DNA of 64,000 nt from Spirosoma rigui (GTDB taxonomy: Bacteria > Bacteroidota > Bacteroidia > Cytophagales > Spirosomataceae). The translations under genes were made by a program, and so were the position numbers. Shown in pieces: positions 45,001-52,990 of the stretch. How positions within the stretch are numbered: position 1 is the first letter of the stretch; every line of letters begins with the position of its first letter. The stretch is from contig NZ_CP020105.1 in NCBI RefSeq assembly GCF_002067135.1, positions 4,836,001 to 4,900,000 of the forward strand. Reading direction: 5' to 3'. The notes below the pieces were generated by a model. The model searched no databases. It had not been told where the DNA came from and saw only the letters and a program-made list of their open reading frames with translations.

Positions 45001-48000
45001 ATGCAATTCTCACACCTTCATTGCCATACCCAGTACTCGCTGCTCGACGGTCAGGCCGACATCAAAAAGCTGATCAAAAAGGCTAAAGCCGACAACATGC
45101 CCGCCGTGGCCATTACTGATCACGGCAATATGTTCGGGGTATTTGAGTTCGTAGCCGAAGCCAGCAAACAGGGCATCAAACCCATCGTTGGCTGCGAGTT
45201 CTACGTGGTAGAAGACCACCACAAGAAGCAGTTCACCAAAGAGCAGAAGGATGTTCGATACCACCAGCTGCTGCTGGCCAAGAACGCGCAGGGGTATAAA
45301 AACCTGGCGAAACTGTGCTCGCTGGGCTACATGGAGGGACTGTATGGCAAGTACCCGCGCGTGACCAAAGAACTGATCGACCAGTACAAGGAAGGACTCA
45401 TTGCCTCCACCTGCTGCATTGGCGCATCGGTACCAAAGACCATCCTGAAAAAGGGTGAAGCCGCGGGCGAAATCGAGTTCAAGTGGTGGCTCGACCGGTT
45501 TGGCGAGGATTACTACGTCGAACTTCAGCGCCACGAGATTCCCGACCAGATCAAAGCCAACGAAGTACTGATCAAGTTCGCCCGGAAATACAACGTTAAG
45601 ATCATTGCGTCCAACGACTCGCACTACGTCGATCAGGACGACTGGGTGGCCCACGACATTCTGTTGTGCGTGAACACCAACGAAAAGCAAAGCACCCCGT
45701 CGATGAAAGATTTCAGCGACGACGATGTGATGCCCAAGAACACCCGCTTTGCCTTCTTCAGCGACCAGTTCTACTTCAAGAACACGCAGGAGATGACGAC
45801 GCTGTTCAAAGACCTGCCCGAGGCCATTGACAACACCAACGAGATTGTGGGTAAGGTTGAAACGCTGAAGCTGAAGCGGGACATCATGCTGCCTAACTTC
45901 CCGATTCCAAGGGAGTTTCAGCAGCATACCGACGATGTACTGAACCAGTGGGAATACCTGCGCCACCTGACTTACGAAGGGGCCAAAGAGCGCTACGTCG
46001 ATATTCTCCCGCACATCCAGGAGCGGCTCGACTTTGAACTGTTCACCATCCGGACGATGGGCTTCGCGGGGTACTTCCTCATCGTGGCCGACTTCATCAA
46101 AGCCGGGCGCGACCTGGGCGTTATGATCGGGCCGGGCCGTGGATCGGCGGCCGGCAGCGCTGTGGCCTATTGCACGGGTATCACCAATATCGACCCCATC
46201 AAGTACGACCTGCTGTTTGAGCGCTTCCTGAACCCCGACCGGAAGTCGATGCCCGATATCGATACGGACTTCGACGATGAAGGCCGCCAGAAGGTGATTG
46301 ACTACGTTGTGCAGAAATACGGAAAGGCGCAGGTGGCACAGATCGTGACCTACGGTACCATGGCGTCCAAGTCGTCAATTAAGGACGTAGCGCGGGTGAT
46401 GGACTTACCCCTGCAGGATGCCAACGCCGTGGTAAAGCTCGTGCCCGACAAGCCGACCTACAACATGACGCTCAAGCGCATTTTCGAGGACCCCCTCGAC
46501 GGTCCGGGCGGTCTGTCCAGCATCATTCAGCCCGACGAGGTTGAAAACGTGAAGCGGATGCGGGCGCTGGAATCGGGCGACAGGAGTGCCGCTCAGGCCA
46601 TGCGTATTGTGGATTTCGAGAAAGTATCGGCCGTACTCAAACAGGCGCGTAAGCTCGAAGGTACCGTTCGAAATACGGGTCTCCACGCGGCCGGGATCAT
46701 CATTGCCCCGAGCGACCTGTCGGACATTGTACCGGTGTCAACCTCCAAGGATACGAACCTCATCATTACCCAGTATGAAGGTAAGGTCATCGAGGATGCG
46801 GGCGTCATCAAGATGGACTTTCTGGGGTTGCGAAACCTGACCATCATCAAGGAATGCCTGCGGCTGATCAAGCAAAACCACGACATCGAGATTGCCATCG
46901 ATGATATTCCACTGGACGACGAAGAGACCTACAAGCTCTTCCAGCGGGGCGAAACCAACGCCGTGTTCCAGTTTGAATCCGACGGCATGAAAAAACACAT
47001 GAAGGACCTGAAGCCCGACCGCTTTGGGGACCTCATTGCCATGAACGCCCTCTACCGGCCGGGTCCGATCGCCTACATTCCGAACTACATTAACCGGAAA
47101 CACGGCCGCGAGGAAGTCAAGTACGACATGCCAGAGATGGAGGAGTACCTGGCGGATACGTACGGCATTACCGTGTACCAGGAGCAGCTGATGCTGCTGT
47201 CGCAGAAGCTGGGCAACTTCACCAAAGGTGATGCCGACGTGCTGCGGAAGGCGATGGGTAAGAAAGACAAGGCGACGCTTGACAAAATGAAGGGTAAGTT
47301 TATGGAAGGCTGTGCCGCCAACAGCCTGCCCCTGAAAGTTTGTGAGAAAGTCTGGACCGACTGGGAGGCTTTTGCTTCCTACGCCTTCAACAAATCGCAC
47401 TCCACCTGCTACGCCTTTGTGGCCTACCAGACGGCTTACCTCAAGGCGCACTATACCTCCGAGTACATGGCCGCCGTACTGACAAGCTGCCTGGGTACGA
47501 TCGACAAGATTACGTTCTTCATGGAAGAATGTAAAAACCTGGGGCTGCCCCTGCTGGGACCCGACGTCAATGAGTCGGAGCGGTTTTTCGGTGTGAACAA
47601 GAAGGGCGAAATCCGCTTCGGGCTGGGTGGTATCAAAGGAGCGGGCGATGCGGCCGTGGAAGCCATCATCGAAGAGCGCAAAGCGGGAGGCCCCTATAAA
47701 GATATTTTTGACTTCGCCGTTCGGGTCAACCTCCGGACAGTCAATAAAAAAACCTGGGAATCGCTGGCCTACGCGGGCGCCTTCGACTCGATCGACGAGT
47801 ACCACCGGGCGCAGTATTTCGACATGGCGGAGGGCGACACCTCGCCGTTCCTCGACAAGGTCATTCGCTACGCCAACAACTACCACGCGGAAAAAGCCGC
47901 GGCACAGCAATCGCTGTTCGGGGCCATGATGAACGGTGAACCCATGATTGCCCGGCCCAAGCCGCCTATCGTAGCGGAGTGGAACCAGATCGAGAAGCTG

Positions 48001-48618
48001 AAGTTCGAGAAGGATGTCGTTGGCTTCTACATCACCGGTCATCCCCTTGATGAATTCAAACTGGAGCTGGACGGCTTCTGCAACTGTACGCTGGACAAGA
48101 TCTACGAAACGCGCCAGCCCGAAATAAAAGTGGCCGGCATTGTGTCGTCCATGCAGACCAAAATTGCCAAGAACGGCAACCCGTTCTGTATTTTCAAGAT
48201 CGAAGACTACAACACATCGATCGAACTGGCGCTGTTTGGGGAGGACTACGTCCGGATGGGGCAGTACATTGAAGTGGGCCGATTCCTGCACATTACGGGT
48301 AAGACCCAGAATCGCTGGAACTCAGAGAATCTTGAATTCAAAGCAACCAACATCCGGTTGCTGACCGAGATGCGGGAGAAGTTCTGCAAGGAGCTTCGCG
48401 TTTCGCTCACCATCGATTCGCTCAGTGCCCAGCTCGTTGCCAAGATCAATGAACTGGTAAATGCACACCCCGGCACCTGTACGCTGTCGCTCAACGTAGT
48501 GGACCCCGCCGAACGCATCGAAATCAGCTTGCAGTCCCGCACGTTAAAGGTGTCGCCGGCCAATACCTTCCTGCGCGCCCTCGAAGCGATGGAAGGGGTT
48601 ACGTGCAAGGTAGCGTAG
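45001..48618 (+). CDS. dnaE: DNA polymerase III subunit alpha
   Basis: The main replicative polymerase subunit (1205 residues). The PHP domain opens with FSHLHCHTQYSLLDGQADI and AITDHGNMFG, followed by the polymerase core with GPGRGSAAGSAVAYCTGI, the catalytic PDIDTDFDDEGRQKVIDYV and the LLRKAMGKKDKA fingers segment. The C-terminal HhH region, OB fold (IKVAGIVSSMQTKIAKNGNPFCIFKIED) and tail follow. This is the DnaE1-like form used in replication; the PHP His residues are kept, so proofreading may be encoded here. The gene is monocistronic, with a long hairpin after it. It is divergent from the sigma gene. Confidence 0.97.
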   Translation: MQFSHLHCHTQYSLLDGQADIKKLIKKAKADNMPAVAITDHGNMFGVFEFVAEASKQGIKPIVGCEFYVVEDHHKKQFTKEQKDVRYHQLLLAKNAQGYKNLAKLCSLGYMEGLYGKYPRVTKELIDQYKEGLIASTCCIGASVPKTILKKGEAAGEIEFKWWLDRFGEDYYVELQRHEIPDQIKANEVLIKFARKYNVKIIASNDSHYVDQDDWVAHDILLCVNTNEKQSTPSMKDFSDDDVMPKNTRFAFFSDQFYFKNTQEMTTLFKDLPEAIDNTNEIVGKVETLKLKRDIMLPNFPIPREFQQHTDDVLNQWEYLRHLTYEGAKERYVDILPHIQERLDFELFTIRTMGFAGYFLIVADFIKAGRDLGVMIGPGRGSAAGSAVAYCTGITNIDPIKYDLLFERFLNPDRKSMPDIDTDFDDEGRQKVIDYVVQKYGKAQVAQIVTYGTMASKSSIKDVARVMDLPLQDANAVVKLVPDKPTYNMTLKRIFEDPLDGPGGLSSIIQPDEVENVKRMRALESGDRSAAQAMRIVDFEKVSAVLKQARKLEGTVRNTGLHAAGIIIAPSDLSDIVPVSTSKDTNLIITQYEGKVIEDAGVIKMDFLGLRNLTIIKECLRLIKQNHDIEIAIDDIPLDDEETYKLFQRGETNAVFQFESDGMKKHMKDLKPDRFGDLIAMNALYRPGPIAYIPNYINRKHGREEVKYDMPEMEEYLADTYGITVYQEQLMLLSQKLGNFTKGDADVLRKAMGKKDKATLDKMKGKFMEGCAANSLPLKVCEKVWTDWEAFASYAFNKSHSTCYAFVAYQTAYLKAHYTSEYMAAVLTSCLGTIDKITFFMEECKNLGLPLLGPDVNESERFFGVNKKGEIRFGLGGIKGAGDAAVEAIIEERKAGGPYKDIFDFAVRVNLRTVNKKTWESLAYAGAFDSIDEYHRAQYFDMAEGDTSPFLDKVIRYANNYHAEKAAAQQSLFGAMMNGEPMIARPKPPIVAEWNQIEKLKFEKDVVGFYITGHPLDEFKLELDGFCNCTLDKIYETRQPEIKVAGIVSSMQTKIAKNGNPFCIFKIEDYNTSIELALFGEDYVRMGQYIEVGRFLHITGKTQNRWNSENLEFKATNIRLLTEMREKFCKELRVSLTIDSLSAQLVAKINELVNAHPGTCTLSLNVVDPAERIEISLQSRTLKVSPANTFLRALEAMEGVTCKVA

Positions 48619-48635
48619 GTAGGGATAGACTATCA

Positions 48636-48703
48636 GGCACCATAATCACCTGTACATGCGCTGGAGCAGACGTTCCAGCGCATGTACAGGTGATTATGGT
48701 GCC
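48636..48703. terminator. 30-bp perfect hairpin after dnaE
   Basis: The arms 48636-48665 and 48674-48703 are exact reverse complements with an 8-base loop. It follows the dnaE stop codon by 17 bases. No strong T tract follows rightward. Confidence 0.75.
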
Positions 48704-49014
48704 CGAAAAGGCGTTGAGTTTGTTATCCGGCACGGTGAAGCGATTGCTGCCTACGCGAGTGTAAATATTATCCATTTCTGTTACGGTTGACTTTCGTAGG
48801 TGCCCGGCCAACGCACATGATCATTGCCCGGAATAGCGAAGGTGAGTGTTATCCTGTAACGGCTTATAAGCCAACTGGCTCGACACAAGTTTGCCCAAAC
48901 TGCGTAGAAAAGTATTTTGACGGACCGTTTGCGCCAGACGCACAAGGTGGTGCAGCAATCCGGCGTTCTGTCAAAAGCAGCAAAGTGTGTATCTTTGCGG
49001 CTGATCGATTACCT
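48704..49014. other. Intergenic region upstream of the DUF4254 gene
   Basis: The 311 bases between the dnaE hairpin and the DUF4254 gene contain no supported gene. The open frame that reaches into it from the DUF4254 gene lacks family-like sequence, and a leftward 70-codon frame is mostly the hairpin. A promoter box lies at 48990. Confidence 0.5.
48990..48997 (+). promoter_or_regulatory. -7 box TATCTTTG of the DUF4254 gene
   Basis: An exact TAnnTTTG match ends 17 bases upstream of the ATG at 49015. It supports that start codon over the longer frame, which would begin upstream of the promoter. Confidence 0.6.
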
Positions 49015-49662
49015 ATGAACGCTACCATTGCCAACGACCTGTTCCGCCAGAGTATCCGGGACTACCACCGTACTGACCACGTCGATACGCCCATCGCCAA
49101 CCCCTATTCATCGTCCGATATTGAGTCACTCCTGTACCAGAAAAACTGGATCGACACGGTACAGTGGCACCTCGAAGATATAATTCGCAGCCCGACCATC
49201 CGCCCCGACGAACTGGTGGGTATCAAACGGCGGATCGACCAGTCGAACCAGGACCGGACCGATATGGTCGAGCAGATCGACGGCTGGTTCTTTGAGCAGT
49301 TCCGTACGATAACGCCCAAGCCCGGTGCCCGCCTGAACTCCGAAACACCCGCCTGGCTGCTGGATCGGATGTCGATCCTGCAACTGAAGCTTTATCATTT
49401 CCGGGAACAAACGGAACGGGCTGATGCGCCGGAAGAACACCGCCGGAAAGCCCAGTTCAAGCTGGACGTTCTTCTCGAGCAGGAACAGGACCTGGCGCAG
49501 TGTTTCGATGAATTGATGGACGATATTCGTAGCGGCACCCGGTATATGAAAGTATACCGGCAGATGAAGATGTATAATGACCCTACGCTGAACCCCGTTC
49601 TGTACGGGCAGACGACGCAGGAACCGTCAAGCCCGCAACCCCAGGCGCAGAGCCAGTCTTAA
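49015..49662 (+). CDS. DUF4254 domain protein
   Basis: The 215-residue protein opens MNATIANDLFRQSIRDYHRTDHVDTPIANPY and continues with ESLLYQKNWIDTVQWHLEDIIR and IKRRIDQSNQDRTDMVEQID, the conserved core of DUF4254, a Bacteroidota family that I recall lying next to GT9-type glycosyltransferases. The middle is predicted helical (about residues 95-175) and the tail is Gln/Ser/Pro-rich. No enzymatic motif is known. It lies 6 bases before a GT9 gene, so the two are probably cotranscribed and may act together in lipopolysaccharide or glycan assembly. Confidence 0.9.
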   Translation: MNATIANDLFRQSIRDYHRTDHVDTPIANPYSSSDIESLLYQKNWIDTVQWHLEDIIRSPTIRPDELVGIKRRIDQSNQDRTDMVEQIDGWFFEQFRTITPKPGARLNSETPAWLLDRMSILQLKLYHFREQTERADAPEEHRRKAQFKLDVLLEQEQDLAQCFDELMDDIRSGTRYMKVYRQMKMYNDPTLNPVLYGQTTQEPSSPQPQAQSQS

Positions 49663-49668
49663 CGGAGC

Positions 49669-50727
49669 ATGACGCAGCTGCTCCTCCTTCGTTTTTCGGC
49701 CATGGGCGATGTGGCCCTGCTGGCGCCCGTAGTTGAGGCTTTTACGAGCCGCTACCCCGACGCGCAGCTGACGGTTGTGACGCGGCCCAAATTCTCCGTT
49801 TTCTTTGCGCAGTTCCCCAACGTTCGCGTGGTCGGACTCGACGTAGCCGGGCGCCACAAAGGGCTGGCGGGTCTGTTCAGACTCTTTCAGGAACTCCGAA
49901 AAGCAACTACGTTTAACCTGATCATCGACGCCAACGAGAACCTGCGCTCGGCCGTATTGAAGCGCCTGTTTCGTATGGCCGGCGTCATGTCGGTTACCAT
50001 CGACAAAGGACGGGCGGACAAGAAGGCGCTGACCCGGAAAGACAACAAAATCAGGCGTCAGCTGCCGCACAGCATCGAACGGTATGCCCAGTTATTTGAG
50101 CGGGCGGGTTTTCCCGTGGCGCCCGCCAAACCGTTTTTGTTTACGCCCATCACATCGGCCGAAGCCGAGCTGAACCACTTCCTGGCGAGTCAGCAGATTT
50201 CGGACAGTGAGCCCTGGCTGGGCATTGCGCCCTTTGCCCAACATCACCAGAAAATGTGGCCCTTTGAACGGTTCGTGCCCCTACTCGCCAGCATTTATGC
50301 CGGTCGGCCAGTACGTATTTTTCTGTTTGGGGGCGGGGCGCAGGAACTAGCGCAGCTTGACACACTTCAGCAGCGCTTTCCGCAGGCCGTTGTCGTAGCG
50401 GGAAAGCTTTCACTGGCTGCGGAATTGGCCCTTATTGGACGGCTATCGGGAATGATCTGCATGGATTCGGGAAACATGCACCTGGCCGCTTTGAGTGGAA
50501 CGCCCGTTTTGTCGATCTGGGGTGCAACCCATCCAGATGCCGGCTTTGGCCCGTGGGGGCAGGGTGACGACGCGATCATTCAGGTACCTGCCGACGTGCT
50601 CACCTGCCGCCCGTGTTCGGTATTTGGCAATGCTCCCTGTTGGCGGGGCGATCTGGCCTGCCTCAACGATATTTCGGTGGACACCGTTGCACTGCGGGTG
50701 CAACAGTTGCTCAACGCCCCCCGCTGA
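49669..50727 (+). CDS. Glycosyltransferase family 9 (heptosyltransferase-like)
   Basis: The 352-residue protein is a GT-B fold transferase of family 9, the family of LPS heptosyltransferases. The N-terminal Rossmann domain has LLLRFSAMGDVALLAPVVEAF and the C-terminal domain has FLFGGGAQELAQL and the donor-binding signature MICMDSGNMHLAALSGTPVLSIWGATHPDAGFGP, with the Asp-Ser-Gly-x-x-His pattern. It would add a sugar (often heptose, or another sugar in Bacteroidota) to lipopolysaccharide at the inner membrane. The tail has a CRPC-CWRG-C Cys cluster found in related proteins. It ends directly against the converging second GT9 gene. Confidence 0.9.
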   Translation: MTQLLLLRFSAMGDVALLAPVVEAFTSRYPDAQLTVVTRPKFSVFFAQFPNVRVVGLDVAGRHKGLAGLFRLFQELRKATTFNLIIDANENLRSAVLKRLFRMAGVMSVTIDKGRADKKALTRKDNKIRRQLPHSIERYAQLFERAGFPVAPAKPFLFTPITSAEAELNHFLASQQISDSEPWLGIAPFAQHHQKMWPFERFVPLLASIYAGRPVRIFLFGGGAQELAQLDTLQQRFPQAVVVAGKLSLAAELALIGRLSGMICMDSGNMHLAALSGTPVLSIWGATHPDAGFGPWGQGDDAIIQVPADVLTCRPCSVFGNAPCWRGDLACLNDISVDTVALRVQQLLNAPR

Positions 50728-51726
50728 CTATTCGAAATTCTTTTTCTTCTGGCGCAGTTCTTTGACCTCAAAATCGAAGGGCAATTCGTTCATGCAGCGA
50801 AAGTGCTTCAGCGGACAGTTGCCCAACCCGGTTTGTGAACACGGCCGACAAGCCAGGCCCGTTTTTTCGAGGAGAACATACGGGGTTTTGTACGGAAAGA
50901 AACCCAATTGGGGCGTCGAACTGCCCCAGATCGAATACACCTTCTTTTTCAGGGCTGCGGCTACATGCATCAGACCCGTATCGTGGCTGAATACGACCCG
51001 TGCCTGCTGCAGCAACGACGCCGACTGGTTCAGGTTAAACAGCCCGCAGGCATTGAAAATCAATTCATCGCCCAGGGCATTGGCAATTGCATCGCCGGTG
51101 GCTTTGTCTTCTTTGTCGCCCAGCAGTACTACGGGGTAATTGATCTTGCGGCAGAGTTCGATCAACCTCGGCAGCGGCAGCCGCTTGGTTACATACCGCC
51201 CTCCCATCACAAACGCTACGTAGTTGTGGCGGTGCGATGGCGGGAGCCAGTCGGCTTCTACTTCATCTTTGTAAGGAATAAAGTAATCCAGTCCCTGTTC
51301 ATCATTTTCGACACCCAGCGGCCGTACTGTTTCCAGGAACCGGTCAACAACGTGCCGGGGACTGAGGGTATTAATTTTCCAGCGCAGGTAGAACCAGGTT
51401 CGAACGCTGGGGGTATCGAGCGTGTAGCTCCGCGTACCAAGCAGCGTCTTGATCAGGCTGGTTGTCAGGTCATGCTGAAGGTCAATGATGTAATCAAACT
51501 GCTCCGCCCGTAACTGCCGGATCAGGCGAAACAGGCTCCCATCGACACTGTGCAGCTTATCGACATTCGGGTTGTGTTCGATAATTGACCGGTACGCCGG
51601 TTTGGTGCAGTAATGCAGTTCAATATCGGGTAGTTGCTTTTTCATACACCGCAACACCGGCGACGTTAATACGACATCGCCAATCGAGGAGAAACACACT
51701 ACCAGAATTTTGACCGGGGCACTCAT
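50728..51726 (-). CDS. Glycosyltransferase family 9 (heptosyltransferase-like), second copy
   Basis: This 332-residue GT9 protein starts KILVVCFSSIGDVVLTSPVLRCMKKQLP. The donor site reads VVFSHDTGLMHVAAALKKKVYSIWGSSTPQLGFFP, the same layout as the converging gene, and the tail has CRPCSQTGLGNCPLKHFRCM. It differs well beyond a recent copy, so the two are separate paralogues, probably adding different sugars. The promoter is the best Bacteroidota match in the window. Its stop codon abuts that of the other GT9 gene with no bases between, so the two messages must overlap at their 3' ends. Confidence 0.9.
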   Translation of the reverse strand: MSAPVKILVVCFSSIGDVVLTSPVLRCMKKQLPDIELHYCTKPAYRSIIEHNPNVDKLHSVDGSLFRLIRQLRAEQFDYIIDLQHDLTTSLIKTLLGTRSYTLDTPSVRTWFYLRWKINTLSPRHVVDRFLETVRPLGVENDEQGLDYFIPYKDEVEADWLPPSHRHNYVAFVMGGRYVTKRLPLPRLIELCRKINYPVVLLGDKEDKATGDAIANALGDELIFNACGLFNLNQSASLLQQARVVFSHDTGLMHVAAALKKKVYSIWGSSTPQLGFFPYKTPYVLLEKTGLACRPCSQTGLGNCPLKHFRCMNELPFDFEVKELRQKKKNFE

Positions 51727-51742
51727 GACAAGGACATTTTTG

Positions 51743-51773
51743 CAAATCTATTGCATTTATACTGGGGCCACAA
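51743..51773 (-). promoter_or_regulatory. Promoter TTG-N20-TAGATTTG of the second GT9 gene
   Basis: Read leftward, TTG (51771-51773) and TAGATTTG (51743-51750) are spaced 20 bases apart, exactly as in the Bacteroidota consensus. The box ends 16 bases before the ATG at 51726. Confidence 0.65.
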
Positions 51774-51843
51774 ACCGTTTAATAGCCTCCTCCGCGGATA
51801 TTAACCATCCGGTTCGATTTGTACCGAAGGCAAGCCGCCCGGG

Positions 51844-51864
51844 CCGCTATTTCACCGATAGCGG
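51844..51864. terminator. 7-bp hairpin downstream of the DUF4249 gene
   Basis: CCGCTAT and ATAGCGG pair around a TTCACCG loop, 62 bases beyond the DUF4249 stop codon in the direction of transcription. The stem is short and no T tract follows, so this is only a weak candidate. Confidence 0.35.
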
Positions 51865-51925
51865 GGCTTCGAAATGCCCATCCGACAGCGATCCATGCAG
51901 GCCTGAACCCGGCGTATGGCCACCA

Positions 51926-52990
51926 TCAATACACCCACCAGCGTGGTTTATTGGGCGTCCGGTAGAGGCTGTTTTCACAGGCCACGCAAGCCGGGTTTGT
52001 TGGGTAAGGCACGTTCACGGGATAGTCGAGATCGGGAATACCCAGGCCCTTGCTCCGGTCAACGTAGAAGGGCATACGCGACACGCCCGTAGCGCCAAAA
52101 TAGCCGTAGGTCGTTACGTTGGGATCAGTAATGCAGCGGATGTTACCCTGCACGCTCTGCGGGGCCGCATCGAACAGACCACCTGTGTTTGAAACCAGTT
52201 GTCGAACACTTTTCCAGAAATTGTAAGCACCCCGGCTCAGCGACTGCTGCTCCACTTCCACGTAATACGGTGCGTTGGACGTGTAGGGAGCCCGCATGAT
52301 CAACTGACCGCTAATGGCCTGCCCATTAATTTCGGCGTCGGAGGCCACCGTAATGCAATCGTAACAACGGGTAATGTCCCAGCATTCGGTGCAACAGTAA
52401 ATGCCGGTATACCCGCCCGACCCAACCTGCTTTTTCTGGCAAACGGAGATGGCTTCGTAGTGCGTCCATTCCCAGCGGTAGAAATTCCCCGTAGTTTCGG
52501 GATCTTTCGTGTCCAGGTACAGATCCCATCCCTGTTTCCGGTTCGACGTACCCGGAACGAGTTCGTTGCGATACTCGGTATAGAGCTTAAGGATAGGCGG
52601 GGCCGCCGTAATCATTTCTGGCTGCGATTCATACCGAATGCCGCTTTTGGTTTGAATAACCAGCTTGTAAGTCCGGCCCGCTACCCCCTGAATACCGCCC
52701 ACGCGGGTTTGGTAAACCCCGCCGGGGGCTTGCTCCCGTAAGGTTTCGCGATTCCCCTGGTCGTCTTCAATGCTGACCGTAGCGCCCGTTTCCAGCAGGT
52801 TGATGGCTTTATAGCTGTAGTCGGCAGTGCGCGTGAGCCGGACCGTGTAGGGACCGGGCTGGTCGGTGATCTGCCCTTCAACCACCAGAGCGGGCGTCAG
52901 ACTGACCGTGTCGGGCTGAAATTCGGTCACGCATGAGAGAACCAGCAAGGGAAACAGCAAGAGCGGGAGAAACGAACGGAGCCGGATCAT
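51926..52990 (-). CDS. DUF4249 lipoprotein
   Basis: The 354-residue lipoprotein (lipobox LLVLSC, Cys20) belongs to DUF4249, which is almost always encoded next to a TonB-dependent receptor in Bacteroidota. The N-terminal beta domain has PALVVEGQITDQPGPYTVRLTRT, a family hallmark. The middle is unusually Cys-rich (CQKKQVGSGGYTGIYCCTECW, then CYDC, CVACENS), suggesting disulfides or metal binding. Its ATG overlaps the stop of the TonB receptor gene by one base, so the two are translationally coupled and probably form a transporter pair. Substrate unknown. Confidence 0.9.
   Translation of the reverse strand: MIRLRSFLPLLLFPLLVLSCVTEFQPDTVSLTPALVVEGQITDQPGPYTVRLTRTADYSYKAINLLETGATVSIEDDQGNRETLREQAPGGVYQTRVGGIQGVAGRTYKLVIQTKSGIRYESQPEMITAAPPILKLYTEYRNELVPGTSNRKQGWDLYLDTKDPETTGNFYRWEWTHYEAISVCQKKQVGSGGYTGIYCCTECWDITRCYDCITVASDAEINGQAISGQLIMRAPYTSNAPYYVEVEQQSLSRGAYNFWKSVRQLVSNTGGLFDAAPQSVQGNIRCITDPNVTTYGYFGATGVSRMPFYVDRSKGLGIPDLDYPVNVPYPTNPACVACENSLYRTPNKPRWWVY

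Noticed and set aside
46738-48291. 517-codon leftward frame inside dnaE
   Set aside because: Antisense to the conserved polymerase core; no independent support.
48599-48811. 70-codon leftward frame after dnaE
   Set aside because: Much of it is the 30-bp hairpin read as codons and it overlaps the dnaE end.
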